Assembly: GCA_017506865.1 (NCBI GenBank)
Contig: JAFCMP010000368.1
Location: 682,001 to 746,000 of the forward strand
DNA length: 64,000 nt
DNA from: Tribonema minus
Lineage: Eukaryota > Sar > Xanthophyceae > Tribonematales > Tribonemataceae
Direction: 5' to 3'
Position numbers and translations under genes: made by a program
Notes under the pieces: generated by a model
What the model saw: only the letters and a program-made list of their open reading frames with translations
Told to the model about the DNA's origin: nothing
The model's database searches: none
Part shown: one piece after another, positions 40,101-52,400 of the stretch
Layout: each line of letters begins with the position of its first letter
Position numbering within the stretch: the first letter of the stretch is position 1

Positions 40101-43100
40101 TTACCCTAACCCTCAGGCGCACCCCACACCAAGCCCTAGTACCTAGTTTCAACTCCGAAATGATTCCCTGGTTCACCTTACATTGACCCTTGGCCTTATC
40201 TCAACCGTAGCTCTGGCCTTTTTTCTAATGACCGCCCTCTTCCTAGTCCTAGCCCTAGGCCTAGCCCTACCTTTAACCCTCAGACAACTCACCGCCTTTT
40301 CTGTTGCTCACATCACCTAAAGCGAGCCCTTATCCCAACCCTAGCCTAACCCATTTCTGATCCTGACCCTCGTCCCAGCCCTAACCCTAGTCTGAGCCTT
40401 AACTTCAATTCCGATACGGCTCGCCAAAATGCCCATCTGCCCGGGCGCAAGCACACTGACCCTAACCCTAACCCTAAGAGAGCGAGCTGTCATAATGCAA
40501 ACCCTGACGCTAAGGCAAGCCCTGAACCAGCCCTAGTTCCAACTCCAGGATAACTCACCATATCACTAACCCTAATGCTGATCTTAACCCGAGCCTTGAT
40601 CCTATCTCTGATTTGTACCCTTGTTCTAGTCCTAATTCTAGCCCTGACTTCAGCCCTAGTTCAACTCACCGTCTCTCTGTCGCCGTGCGCCTCCAGTGAG
40701 CCGCAGTACTGCCTCCAGTTGCGGCGGATGACGCCAACCACGCGGCCGCGGGGCCTTGCCTGCATTGCCGAGAAACATCAGGGGAGACGTTTTGGGGGGG
40801 GAGGGGGGGTGTTGAGGCCACCGGCAATGATTGCTTGCAGGTATGAGGTCCTACCAGGGGAGGAGAATCAGGGGTGAGGGGGGCGGGCTCGGAGGCCGTC
40901 AGCGACACATGTTCTTGGGGGTATAAAGGCCTCTACCACATGGCCTAGACCACATTGCCGAGAAACATCAGGGGCGACAATTGGGGTGGGGGACGGGGGG
41001 TGTTGAGGCCATCGGTGACAATAATCTTGGAGGTATGAGAACTGTTTTTTTGGGGGGGGAAGGGGGGCGGGGGGGAGAGGCCATCGTCGACAATATTTGT
41101 GGGCATGCAAGGCCAACACCGGGGGGAGTTTAAGGGGGGGGGGGGGGGGAGGGGGGCAGGAGGGGCCGAGGCCAGCGAAGACAATATGAAAACGAATCAA
41201 AAGATCGTAGAGCTCCAGGTGACAAGGCATGGTTAGCCGCAAGTGCCTTCCACCAATGACCGTGGTCGCCGCTGCTGCAGCAATTGGCCACGAGTCAAAC
41301 AGCACCACCATATCCAATATATTTGGTGGTCATGGGGCCCCTTCCTATTTATTTATAAGTGAGCATGGTGGTGGCAGCAGACGCGCTGGTGCACCCAATG
41401 ACAAGCATGGCGAGGCTGCTGATAGAAAATGCTGACAGCAACTGTTGGCGACCATGCAACTGCTAATGCCACGCGTGAAGCAACCCTGTCTTCTGTTTCG
41501 GCTGAGACACTCGCTGTGCCCTCCAGATATTCAACTGCATGCGGAGGCGTAACGACGGGCAGGAGACCACCTACCCCAAACCCTAATTCTTGTAGCCCTA
41601 GACCTGCCTCTCACACTGGCGCTGATGCCTACAACAAGCAGAAAGCTACATGAGAAGTAAATGCGAACGTACATTCACATTGGCTGACACTGTCACAGTG
41701 CCTCCGGGTCTTTGACTCCCTCCGATGCCATGAGGTTTTGGACAGGCTAACCCTACTTTTACCCCTAACCCTAACCCTAACCCTACCTCCAGCTCTAAAT
41801 CAAACAACAAGCAAAAACCTATAGTATCAGAGCAACGGCACATGCATCTCACATGGGCTGCCACCTTAGCGGTGCCTTTCAGATCTTCAAAAGCCTGCGC
41901 AGCGTTAAGGTCTGGAACGAGCTAATCCTAGCCCTGACTAAAGAAAGAAGCTCACACCCCCATCAAAGTAACTGCGCGAGTATCTTACATTGGCTGCCAC
42001 GTCAACAGTGCCTTCCAGATCTTCAACTGCCTGAGGAGCCGTGATGTCTGCTACAATATATTTTCTGTTCTACTGAGGTCTGGAACAAGCTAACCCTACC
42101 TTTCACTAAGAAACAAGCAGAAACACATGTCAAGATAACTGCAGATGTATCTCACATGGCTGCCACTTTAATGGTGCCTTCCAGAATTGCAACTGCCTGA
42201 GGAGCCGCGATGTCTGCTACGATATATTTGCTGTTCTATTGAGGTCTGGAACAAGCTAACCGTGCCTTTTACTAAAGAATCAAGCAGAAACACATGTCAA
42301 AGATAACTGCAGAGATGTATCTCACATTGGCTGCCACTTTAACGGTGCCTTCCAGATCCTCAACTGCCTGAGGAGCCGTGATGTCTGGAACAAGATTCTT
42401 CTGTTCTTCTGAATCCTCCTGCAAGAGCACGGTGCAAAGCAAGCACGGGCTGATGTCAGTCCTACCACGCCATGGTGCACATGAGGTGTTTGTTGCTCTT
42501 CATTGATGCTCTCTAAGATGAAGTGCTCATACTCTCCCAAGCGCCTGAACCAACGTCAAATCGAGTATGGTGTGGAGGCTTCGTCCTGCTCAAACTGTAC
42601 AACATCATAACCTGAGAGCGTAGAGCTCAACACCGTGCCAGAGACGGACAACCAAGGGACCCAAGCAGACACAAGACTCACGGCTAGTGCATGTGTTGCA
42701 ACAAGTAGTGGTGATTGAGAACCAGAGGCAAACATGAAGAGCCACGTCAGTGCCCAACAGGATCCAACCGCAACATGAGCTGTGCGCTGACGGCCAACCT
42801 CCTTCTTCTAACCAGAGACTGTGAGCACCACATGGCTCAGTGGCGGCTCACTTCAGAGCAGTGCTTAGGGGAGTCACCTGATCGGCCGGGGTCCCTGCCA
42901 GTGACGTGCCACTTTCTTGGGCGCGCTGCCCACCACATACTTTCAACATATCGGTGGCTTTTTTCCCCCACAGCAGTGTCTGGCACTGGCACCAATTACG
43001 CGGGGGCAACTGCCTTAGGGTTAGGGGGTAGGGTTAGAGCTAGTGTGCCAGTGCAATTTTCTGCGAAGAACATTCGCTGCCCTTGATCTCTGCTGTGCGG

Positions 43101-43421
43101 CACGGCAGCACTAAGACTTCACTGCGCGCAGGAGATGAATGTCGGCAGCCAGTGTTCGTTGAATTGCAAATACATAGCAGGGCATACACTTGTAGAGGTC
43201 GCTCAAGGATTTTCATGGGCAATGATGCAAAGATCTTGCCCGCTAATCACGAAGTGGCAGCCTCAAACCGTACCAGTGCTCATGGAATCACCTGATCGGC
43301 GGGGGTTGCTGCCGCTGACGTGCCATTTTCCTTGGCGCCCTGCTTGCCAGGACGGTCATCAGTCCACTCTGAGCGATATGGCGGCGGCAGTTGAGCATCA
43401 CCAATCATCATCAGCAGCAGC

Positions 43422-43461
<40 letters not shown>

Positions 43462-46400
43462 CGGTAGAGTTAAGGTTGGCAGGAAACGCCTCAACCCTCA
43501 TTCTGACCCCTGGGATGATGAGTCCGTCAGCAAATTATGTAGCACTGCTAGATGCACATATGTACCTTGTACTTCATGTCTATAGTATGTCTATAGGGTT
43601 ACCTAACCCTAAACACAGGGCTCTTGTCGACTTGTTCAGGTTGGCAGGAACGTACGTGATATCGCTGAGGTTATGAATGTGTTGGCAAACTATGCCGCTT
43701 CACTAGTTTTAGATGTGAGGGTACCCTGTATGCTGATCCCGTACCCTGCATGCTTGTACTCTGATAGTGCTGGCATAATCCTTTGTACATTTGACACGTG
43801 TACGTTGTACCTGACCCTGTACCTCCCAAATGTACTTATATTACTCCAGTGATACCTGAATAGTCATAGAAACACTTGCCGCCAAGTTGCCGGTCAGTCA
43901 TTGGTCCACTCTGACTGACACAGCGGCAACAGAATCACTGTCTTCAACGTTGTTAGAGTCACAACAGCGCAGCAGCAGAACAATTCGTAGGGTAAGGTTT
44001 TGGTGAGACTTAATCCGAACCCTCACCTATAACCTAGCCCTCAATCCTACCCCTACAAATGATGTTGACACGCTCTGCGCTGCGCATGTGTAGAACTTGA
44101 CCCTGACATCACTAACCCTAACCCTAATCCTGACGCTAAGCCTCGGCCTAACCCAAACCCTAAACCTAATAATGTCGCCACACGCAGGTGCACGCCTCTC
44201 AAGCAATTTGACGGCTGACCATACCTTGTCACCTAGAGCTCTACGATCTTTTGATTCGTTTCCATTCAAGAGATGAGATTGGGATTGAAACGAGCTGTAG
44301 GCATAACTCTAATCCTCAACCTGTTGCCTCAGCTTCAACATACCTTGCGGCGGCAGCATTCCACATCTCCGTCGACCGCACTGTCGACATACTCCAAGTC
44401 GTGCACACATTGAACGCCTAATGTTAAGATCGGAAAGATGAGATAAGGATTCACTTCAACTCGTCGGCCTAACTCTAGCCCTCAACATGTTGCCTCGACT
44501 TCAACGCACCTTGCGGCGGCAGCATTTCAATGGCCACAACATCCCCGTCCACTGCCCTGTTGACGTGCTCCGGGCCGCGCACGTATACTGCGATGCGCTC
44601 CTGTTCCTGCGCTTGGCAAACACAATAGCTATGACTTAGGACCATGCATCAGAACTAGAAACAGGTTAAAGGGTTGAGACTGAGGAATGGCAACATATGC
44701 GTAATATGCGGTGCTTACATGCATGTAGTATTCAGTGTACTTCAAGCGCTTGAAGTACATGTGTTCAGTGTACTTCAAGCACTGGAAGTACATGAATACT
44801 GCTATGGGCCACGTGCCGCGCACATATACCGCAATGCGCTCCTGCTCCTGCGCTCGAGGTAAGGGTCAGGGTACAGTGTTAGGGCCCTGTAGTACGATTG
44901 TCACAAGGCTAAGGGGTAGGAAGGACTGAGGAAAACATGTGTGCCTGCTTGGGGATGCTTCCACAGTACTGCACCTACTTCGAAGCAGAACAGCTATGAA
45001 TAGTGCTCCAGGCTGCGCACCTGTACCGCGATGCGCTCTTGCTCCTGCGCTTCGGGTAAACAATAGCTGCAGCTCAGGACCGTATGGGTGCGTTGCAGTG
45101 CTTACACCACACGTGTACACAACAATGCTAGCGCTTGCAGTAGAGAGGGCTGATGATACTTGCTGAATCAATACCGCTGACGCACTTGCAGGGTTGCAGG
45201 TTGCACAATGAATGATCATTTCGCACTACCTGCAGACCCTGCACAATCACGTAGCACTCCGTCCAGTTGGAGCGTTCCACGCGGAGAGTTCCCTGGAACA
45301 GTCTGTAGAAGATGGGGGAGGGGGGGGAGGAGGGGGGGGAGAGGGAGCTTGTGAGTGGCTGTCACATTGCCATTGCTTCAAGTTTGTGTTGAGGTTTAGG
45401 GTTGGGGTGAAGGCTAGGGGTAGGCTAATCACGTACGCTGCACTGCCCTGTGTACTGTCCAAGGATGATTCCTGTCATATTTGGCCACTCCTTGAGTTCA
45501 ACGCACGCCGCAGAGTGGCTGTCACATGAATATTCCCTCATGTTTATATTTATATTTAGTTAGAGTTGGGGTTTGGGTCAGGCTAATCACATACGCTGCA
45601 CTGCCCTGCGTACTGTCCAAGGATGATCCCTGTCATGTGTGGCGATGCCTCAAGTTCAGCATGCACACCGTAGCAGCGTACTTGATAATATTGACAAGAA
45701 TGCTTGTTGCACACGCAGATGAGCCTCTGGAGGACATGGAAAAGTGGGGAACCTCTTGAGCGGAAAAAAAGGTTGCGGCAGTGCGTCGTTTCTCACTGCG
45801 CCCAGTGGATATTGTGCGGCGCTGGGGTATCTATTCACACTGGCAACGCTACATACCTGCCGAACATGATGCCTATTGTGAGCAATAAAAAAAGGGTATG
45901 TAACCACGCCCTGCAGAGCTACATACCTGCCCGACTTGATGCCCGCCGTGAGCTCCGACATGGGCAGGTGCGGCGGGTACAGCGGTTTCGCCACAACATT
46001 CTTGCCTCTTCAAAGCAGCAAGTCTACTACAAGGGGTATGTATTCACATCCGGCATACATACCTGCCGGACTTGATGCCCGCCGTAAGCTCCGACATGGG
46101 CAGGTGCGGCGGGTACAGCGGTTTCGCCGCAACCCTCTCGCCGCCCTCCGTGACGTTCAGATCGTTGCCGCCGCCGCCTTCAACTTCAACATCAACGGCC
46201 TCCGCCGCAAGCAGGTCCTGATCACAAGGGAAGGCGGAGCAGCATGTCGCGACTTGTGAGCGGCGGTGTCATGTCACCAACTTCAATCACAACTTCGACA
46301 TTGTGACCCTCTCGCCACCCTCCGCGCCTTCAGATCGTTGCCGCTGCCGCCTTCAACTTCAACATCAACCGCCTCCGCCGCGAGCAGGTCCTGATCACAA

Positions 46401-49400
46401 GGGAAGACGGAGCAGCATGTCGCGACTTGTGAGCGGCGGTGTCATGTCACCAACTTCAATCACAACTTCAACATTGTGACCCTCTCGACACCCTCCGCGC
46501 ATTCAGATCGTTGCCGCCTTCAACTTCAGCGTCAACAGCCTCGGCCGCAAGCAGGTCCTGATCACAGGGGAAGGCAGATGGCATGTCACAACTTGAACTG
46601 GCGGTGTTAGTCACTACTTCACCTTCAACTTCAATATCCACGGCCTCCGCCGCAGCAGGTCCTGCCATCAAACAGATAGCATGTTGCGAGTTGTCACTGA
46701 TTTCTACGTCAAGTTTGACATCATAACTGCATCTGGCCACAAGAATCTGTCCTCATCACAGCGAGGACAGCATGCCCCAAGTTGCGCGAGCTTGCTGTGG
46801 CACCAACTTCAATCATGAACTCCAACATTGACAACATCTCCGCCGCTAAGCAGGTTTCGGTCGGGCAGAAGGCAGCACTTCGTGAGTTGAGCGAGCGCAG
46901 AAAAAGAAAAAAAAATGCCAAGCGCCGTCACATGTAGAGCATGCCTGCATGTGCCACAAATTTGCGATTGCAACCGCAACATAAGCGGCCCCACCCCATT
47001 CAATGCGGCTTCTTGCAGGAGGTACCTGCGTGCGCCCCCGCAATGCCTGTAAGCATGATGTTCACAGCCGCTCGGTAGACAGAGCATAGCTCAGCGCATG
47101 CTGGGTACTGCTGATGTGCCTGGCAGGAACACAGTTAGTTCTTGCTGGTCTTGCTTCACAATCGCCTGCTGTCAAAACATGCACTTGCCGCGAGTCTCTT
47201 GTCTGCTCGCGACCCACCATGCTGCGCATCGCCGGCACGGTGTAAGCTGTACGCTCTCACTGTGTAGTGGCCAAATACCCGCAGAAGGCGTACAGATCTG
47301 TGGGTGAGCGGAGATCTAACCCTAACCCTAACCCTTGCACACGCACTGCACAATGAATTAACGCGCCAACGTTGACAAATAAAATAGCGCAGGGACAAAT
47401 TTGAGAAAAACGTCAACGCTAGTAGATACGTACTTCAGAAACTGTTGATAGACACATACGATGCAAGCCCTAATTATTGTCAACAACTAGGGTTACACAC
47501 CTGCAGGTCCGGGTACTTGTCCGACACGTCCCGGATGAACTTGTGTATGCTCATGGCGGTGATGTCCGCGCCCAGCGCGATGCGCCTGAAGGGAGAGTCA
47601 CAGGGTGAAAGATGCACGGCAGAGGAAAGTCACTGAGTGAAAGTTGAAAGATGACATTGTTGCCAAAGCAGACACGAGCGGTGATGCTCAACCCTAGTAT
47701 TGACTTTGGGCCCTAACCCTGGTCTGAGCCCTGACTATGTCTGCGTGCCAGCGAGATGCGCTCGAGGGGGAGTCACAGGGTGGCAGAGTAACAGAAGAAG
47801 AGAGTCACTGAGTGAATGAGTCGCACACAGCAAGGTGGCGCTCAATGGCGGTGATGTCCGCGCCCAGCGCAACTGCGGGAGAGTCACAGGATGAGGTTCA
47901 AAGATGAAGAGAGTCATTGAATGGAAGAGAGTCGCACGCAAGGTGACGCTCATGGCGGTGATGTCCGCACCCAGCGCAATGCGCTCAAGGGAGAGTCACA
48001 GGATGAGAGAACTGCAGGATGAGCCTGCGTTGTCAAGCGGCGTCTGGGAGGGCTGAATGTCACAGGATGGCAAGCTCCAGGGGACAGTCAACCCAACTCT
48101 AACTCTAACCCTAACCCTAACCCTAACCCTAAACGGGAGAGTAGCACAGGCATGCACGCTCACAACAGACGCGCCGGAGCACAGCATAACCCAACCTTAG
48201 CCCTGACCTGAAAAACTCAGCCCTAATCTGAAGAAACTGCTTTTGGATTTGAAGGGGGCATTCTACCAGCACGAGGTGGAACAAGCAAAAAAGGAGCTTC
48301 ATTTGAGGTTAGTTGATCCCCTGTTGGCGTGGTGATTGACTTGACCGCTGCACCGAACCCTAGGGGTAGGGTTACCTCACCCTAACCCCTACTGTGTAGA
48401 ACCCTCACCCTAACCTTACTCCTAGCCTTAGCCCTTCAATCACCCCCAGCAAGAGCACGTGTGAGGAATAACTGTCGACAAACCTTGGGTTCACCTTTGC
48501 ATCGCACGTGAAAAGCTGAGCAGAGTGATAACACATATTTTGTGTTGTACTTCAAGTATTACTACAGCAGTCTTCCAGTTGGCCACGAAGCGTATGTTTG
48601 GTCTGGCCCAGTCTGTTTTGTTCGAAATGAATACTCACGTATTCATTTCGAATCAAGTATTGACTTGATTGAACTATTGCATCTTCTGAACGATGCTGAA
48701 TCACCTACAAGGGGTTACGGCATCACATATCTGTGCAGTCAATAATAATCAGGGCTGCGGGGCACTCGTCACCTACTAGGATTAGGGCATCACCTGTTTG
48801 CGCGATCGTTGGTGAGCAGCACCACCCCCACATCCCCCTCGCCGCCGTCGTCCACCTGCCGCTTGAGCCTGGCATGAACACACAGTGCACGCAGACATGG
48901 GCACCATTAGAGCAACAACAAGGCACCTCTTCCTAGTACGTATCGCGCAATCTCCTTCAAATTGGACTTTTGCTGCACGTAGGAAAGTGGTGTCAACCAG
49001 TTCCTGAGCAACATCAACACAACCTCCCCCTCGCCGCCGTCGTTGACCTGCCGCTTGAGCCCGGCGCACGAGTAAGACATTGCACATGACGACATGAGCA
49101 GACTCAGAACAGCGACAAAACAACCTTCGCGAGCATTCATTACGCTTGAGCCTGGCGCACACGAGGAGCGCGTTGCATTGCACACGACAACATGATGACG
49201 GTGAGAGCAACAATAAGGCACCTCTTGCTAGTACGTATTACGCATTTTACTTCGAATTGCACTTTGCTGCGCGTAGGAAAGGGGCATCGACCTCTTCCTG
49301 AGCATCATCACTCCCCCTCACCGCCGTCGTTAACCTGTCGCTTGAGCCTGGCGTGCACAAGCAACGCGTTGCGCATGAGGACAGTGCCGCAGACAGAGCA

Positions 49401-52400
49401 ACCAACAAGGCACCTTCTCTGCGCACGTATTGCGCGAGCACGTATTGCGCATTCAAACTGGAATTGTTGCTGCACGTCAGACAGGGGGGTCGAGCAATAT
49501 TCATGAGCATCATCACCGCCTGCACCCCCCCTCTCCGCCCCCGCCTGACCCTTGCACGAGCCTGGCTTTGTGCAACAGCTGCACATGCGGCTGCGAAGCT
49601 GAGCGCTGCTATGTGTTGCACCTCTGAGCTCGGGCTTTGCATGGCGGCTGTGTAGACATCTACGAAGCTGAGTGTTTAGGATGAGCGTAAGAGTTAGGCT
49701 TAGAATCATTGCAGCATTGCTCAGCTCAGCGTAATCCTCTTACATGCCGCCCCCTGGACTGCTTGGTGGCATTATCTTTGAGCTGCGCTCACACGCGTGA
49801 GGAACCACACACACTGCCGAATGTGGCCGACGCTCTAGGACTCCCCGGGTCTCCACATAGCGAGTTCACCAGTACACATGACAGTACAGGAGTGTACTGC
49901 TGCGCTCGCACTCGTCAACGACGACACCCTGAAGTTCATGAGTACACATGACAGGACAGGCGTAGGAGTGGCGTGTACTGCTGCGTGAACCGCTTCGCAA
50001 CGTGCGCTCGACAGCAGGCTTGCTGAGACTTTCGGTTTGATTTGTTGAACTTCACATGGGGGTTTGGGTACGCACCACTGCGCAGACACCCTGATGGCGC
50101 GGTCGTTCTTCTGTTTTGAGGAATCCCAGGGCACCCATGAATATGAGTTAACGAGTACACAGTACAGTACCGAGGCGTACTGCAGCGGCGCGCCGCTCTG
50201 TGAGACGAGCTCATGAGTGATGATTTCCTGCTCGAGCGTTCATGAATGCACATGACAGCACATACACTTGTTGCTGCGCGTGTACCGCTACTGCAACGCG
50301 CGCTCGTCAGTGCGCTTGCTCTGAACTTCACGCATTGAACTTGACATGTACACGTAACAGTACAGAGGTGTACTGCGCTGCGCCGCTCTGTGAGCCTTAC
50401 TCGTCAGTGATGATGCCCTGAACTTGTGCGTTCATGGATGCACATGACAGCACAGGCGTTTCCTGTTGCGTACACCGCTTCGCAATGCACAATCGTCAGT
50501 GGGCTTGCTCAGAACTTCAAACACAGACCTTTACAAAAAAATTTGGGTACGCACCACTGCGCAGACACCCTTATGGCTCGGTCGTTCCTGTCGTTGAGGG
50601 ACTCTCCAGGCACCAATGAATCTGAGTTCAAAAGTACACATAACAGTACAGAGGCGTACCGCAGCGGCGCGCCGCTCTGTGAGACTCGCTCGCCAGTAAT
50701 AATACCCTGAACTCATGCATTAATGAGTAATACGCGACAGCACAGGCATTCACTGCCGCGCGTATCGCATTGGAGTTTGCGCTCGATGGTGGACTTTATT
50801 TGAACTTCAAGATGAACTGCCGGGCACGCACCACTGCGCAGACACCCTGATGGCGCGGTCGTTCCTGTCGTTGGGGGACTCTCCGGGCCGGTGCTCCGTG
50901 TACGCCTGCAAGGACAGTTACGGCAGTTGCAATGTTCAGGGTCTGTGTGAGCTACACGACTAAGGACTCACACACAGACGTCGCACAGTAACTTCAACTT
51001 TCACCAAACTAGATGTAGTTCATGTGGCAGTGCTAGGTGTGCGCCGGCAAAGGACAGGTGCACACTCATGGCAGTTACGATGTCAGTTGCGGCAATCACT
51101 CGCATTCAAGTCGATGCGCGCTCTTGATGTGACTACATGGACTGGGGGTCCCCTTGCGCTGAACTTCAACTTCAACGTCAACTAATCAGCGCAGTGCACC
51201 GTGTACGCCTGCAAGAACAGTTACTGCAGCTGCGACATCCAGTACTGCAGGAACTTCACAAGTGACTCACCTCGTGCTGATGGCGAAGAAGATGACGCAT
51301 GACGCAACTCGTCCTGCTTGTCCATGCTTCAACTTCACGTCAGGTGACTCACCTCGCAGTGATGCTCGTTGGCGAGGACATAAACGCTCAAAACTCATCC
51401 ATCAGCAGCTGGGTTTTGAGCATCTACTTCATGATTTAATTCAATTCCGGGTGACTCACCTCACAGTGATACTCGTTGGCGAAGAAGATGAGTACTCTCA
51501 ACTTTATCCATCAGCATCCAAACCTCAACTTATAGATCAAGTACGTTCAGGTGACTCACGTCGCAGTGATGCTCGTTGGCGAAGAAGATGAACGCGCGCG
51601 ACTCGTCCATCAGCAGCTGAACATCAACTTTGTACTTCGAAAAAATCCGGTTGACTCACCTCGCAGTGATGCTCGTTGGCGAAGAAGATGAACACGCGCG
51701 ACTCGTCCATCAACAGCAAGGACTCTGAACATCGACTTTTTACTTCAACTTGAAGAAATTTAAGGTGACTCACCTCGCAGTGATGCTCGTTGGCGAAGAA
51801 GATGGACACGCGCGACTCGTCCATCAGCAAGGACTCTGAATATCAACTTCATACTTAAAAAATTTCAGGTGACTCACCTCGCAGTGATGCTCGTTGGCGA
51901 AGAAGATGAACACGCGCGACTCGTCCATCAGCAGCAAGGACTCTGAACATCAACTTTCTATTTCAACTTCAAGAAACCTCAAGGTGACGCACCTCGCAGT
52001 GATGCTCGTTGGCGAAGAAGATGAACACGCGCGATTCGTCCATCAGCAGCTGCCGGAGCCGCCGGTACAGCGCCAGGTTGTTGTGGCGCACCTGAAGGGG
52101 GGCGGTCAGGGGGCAGCGATGAGTCAGCGCTCCGCACTTTGTCAAATGCTTAGCGCAAGCAGCAAGGGGGATTGCTGCCCTGCACGTGGCGACAGGGGCA
52201 GTGCAATGTCTGCAATGTCAGCGCTGCGCACAGGCGCCAGGCTGACCCGCCGGTACAGCGCCAGGTTATTGTGGCGCACCCGCAGGGGGAGGGCAGGGGG
52301 ACGTGACGCGTCAGCGCTCCACACAGTTGTCAACGCTCCGCAGAAGCCGCCGGTGCAGCGCCAGGTTGTTGTGGCGCACCTGCAGGAAGGCGGTTGAGGT

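Noticed and set aside
51260..51955. CRISPR-like array of regularly spaced repeats
   Set aside because: The repeats derive from the coding end of DIS3 exon 2 with its splice donor, spacers are similar to each other, and the context is an intron of a eukaryotic gene.
51260..51955. Mutually exclusive alternative exons
   Set aside because: The copies are truncated on one side, lack either acceptor or donor, and carry frame changes, so they cannot replace the exon.
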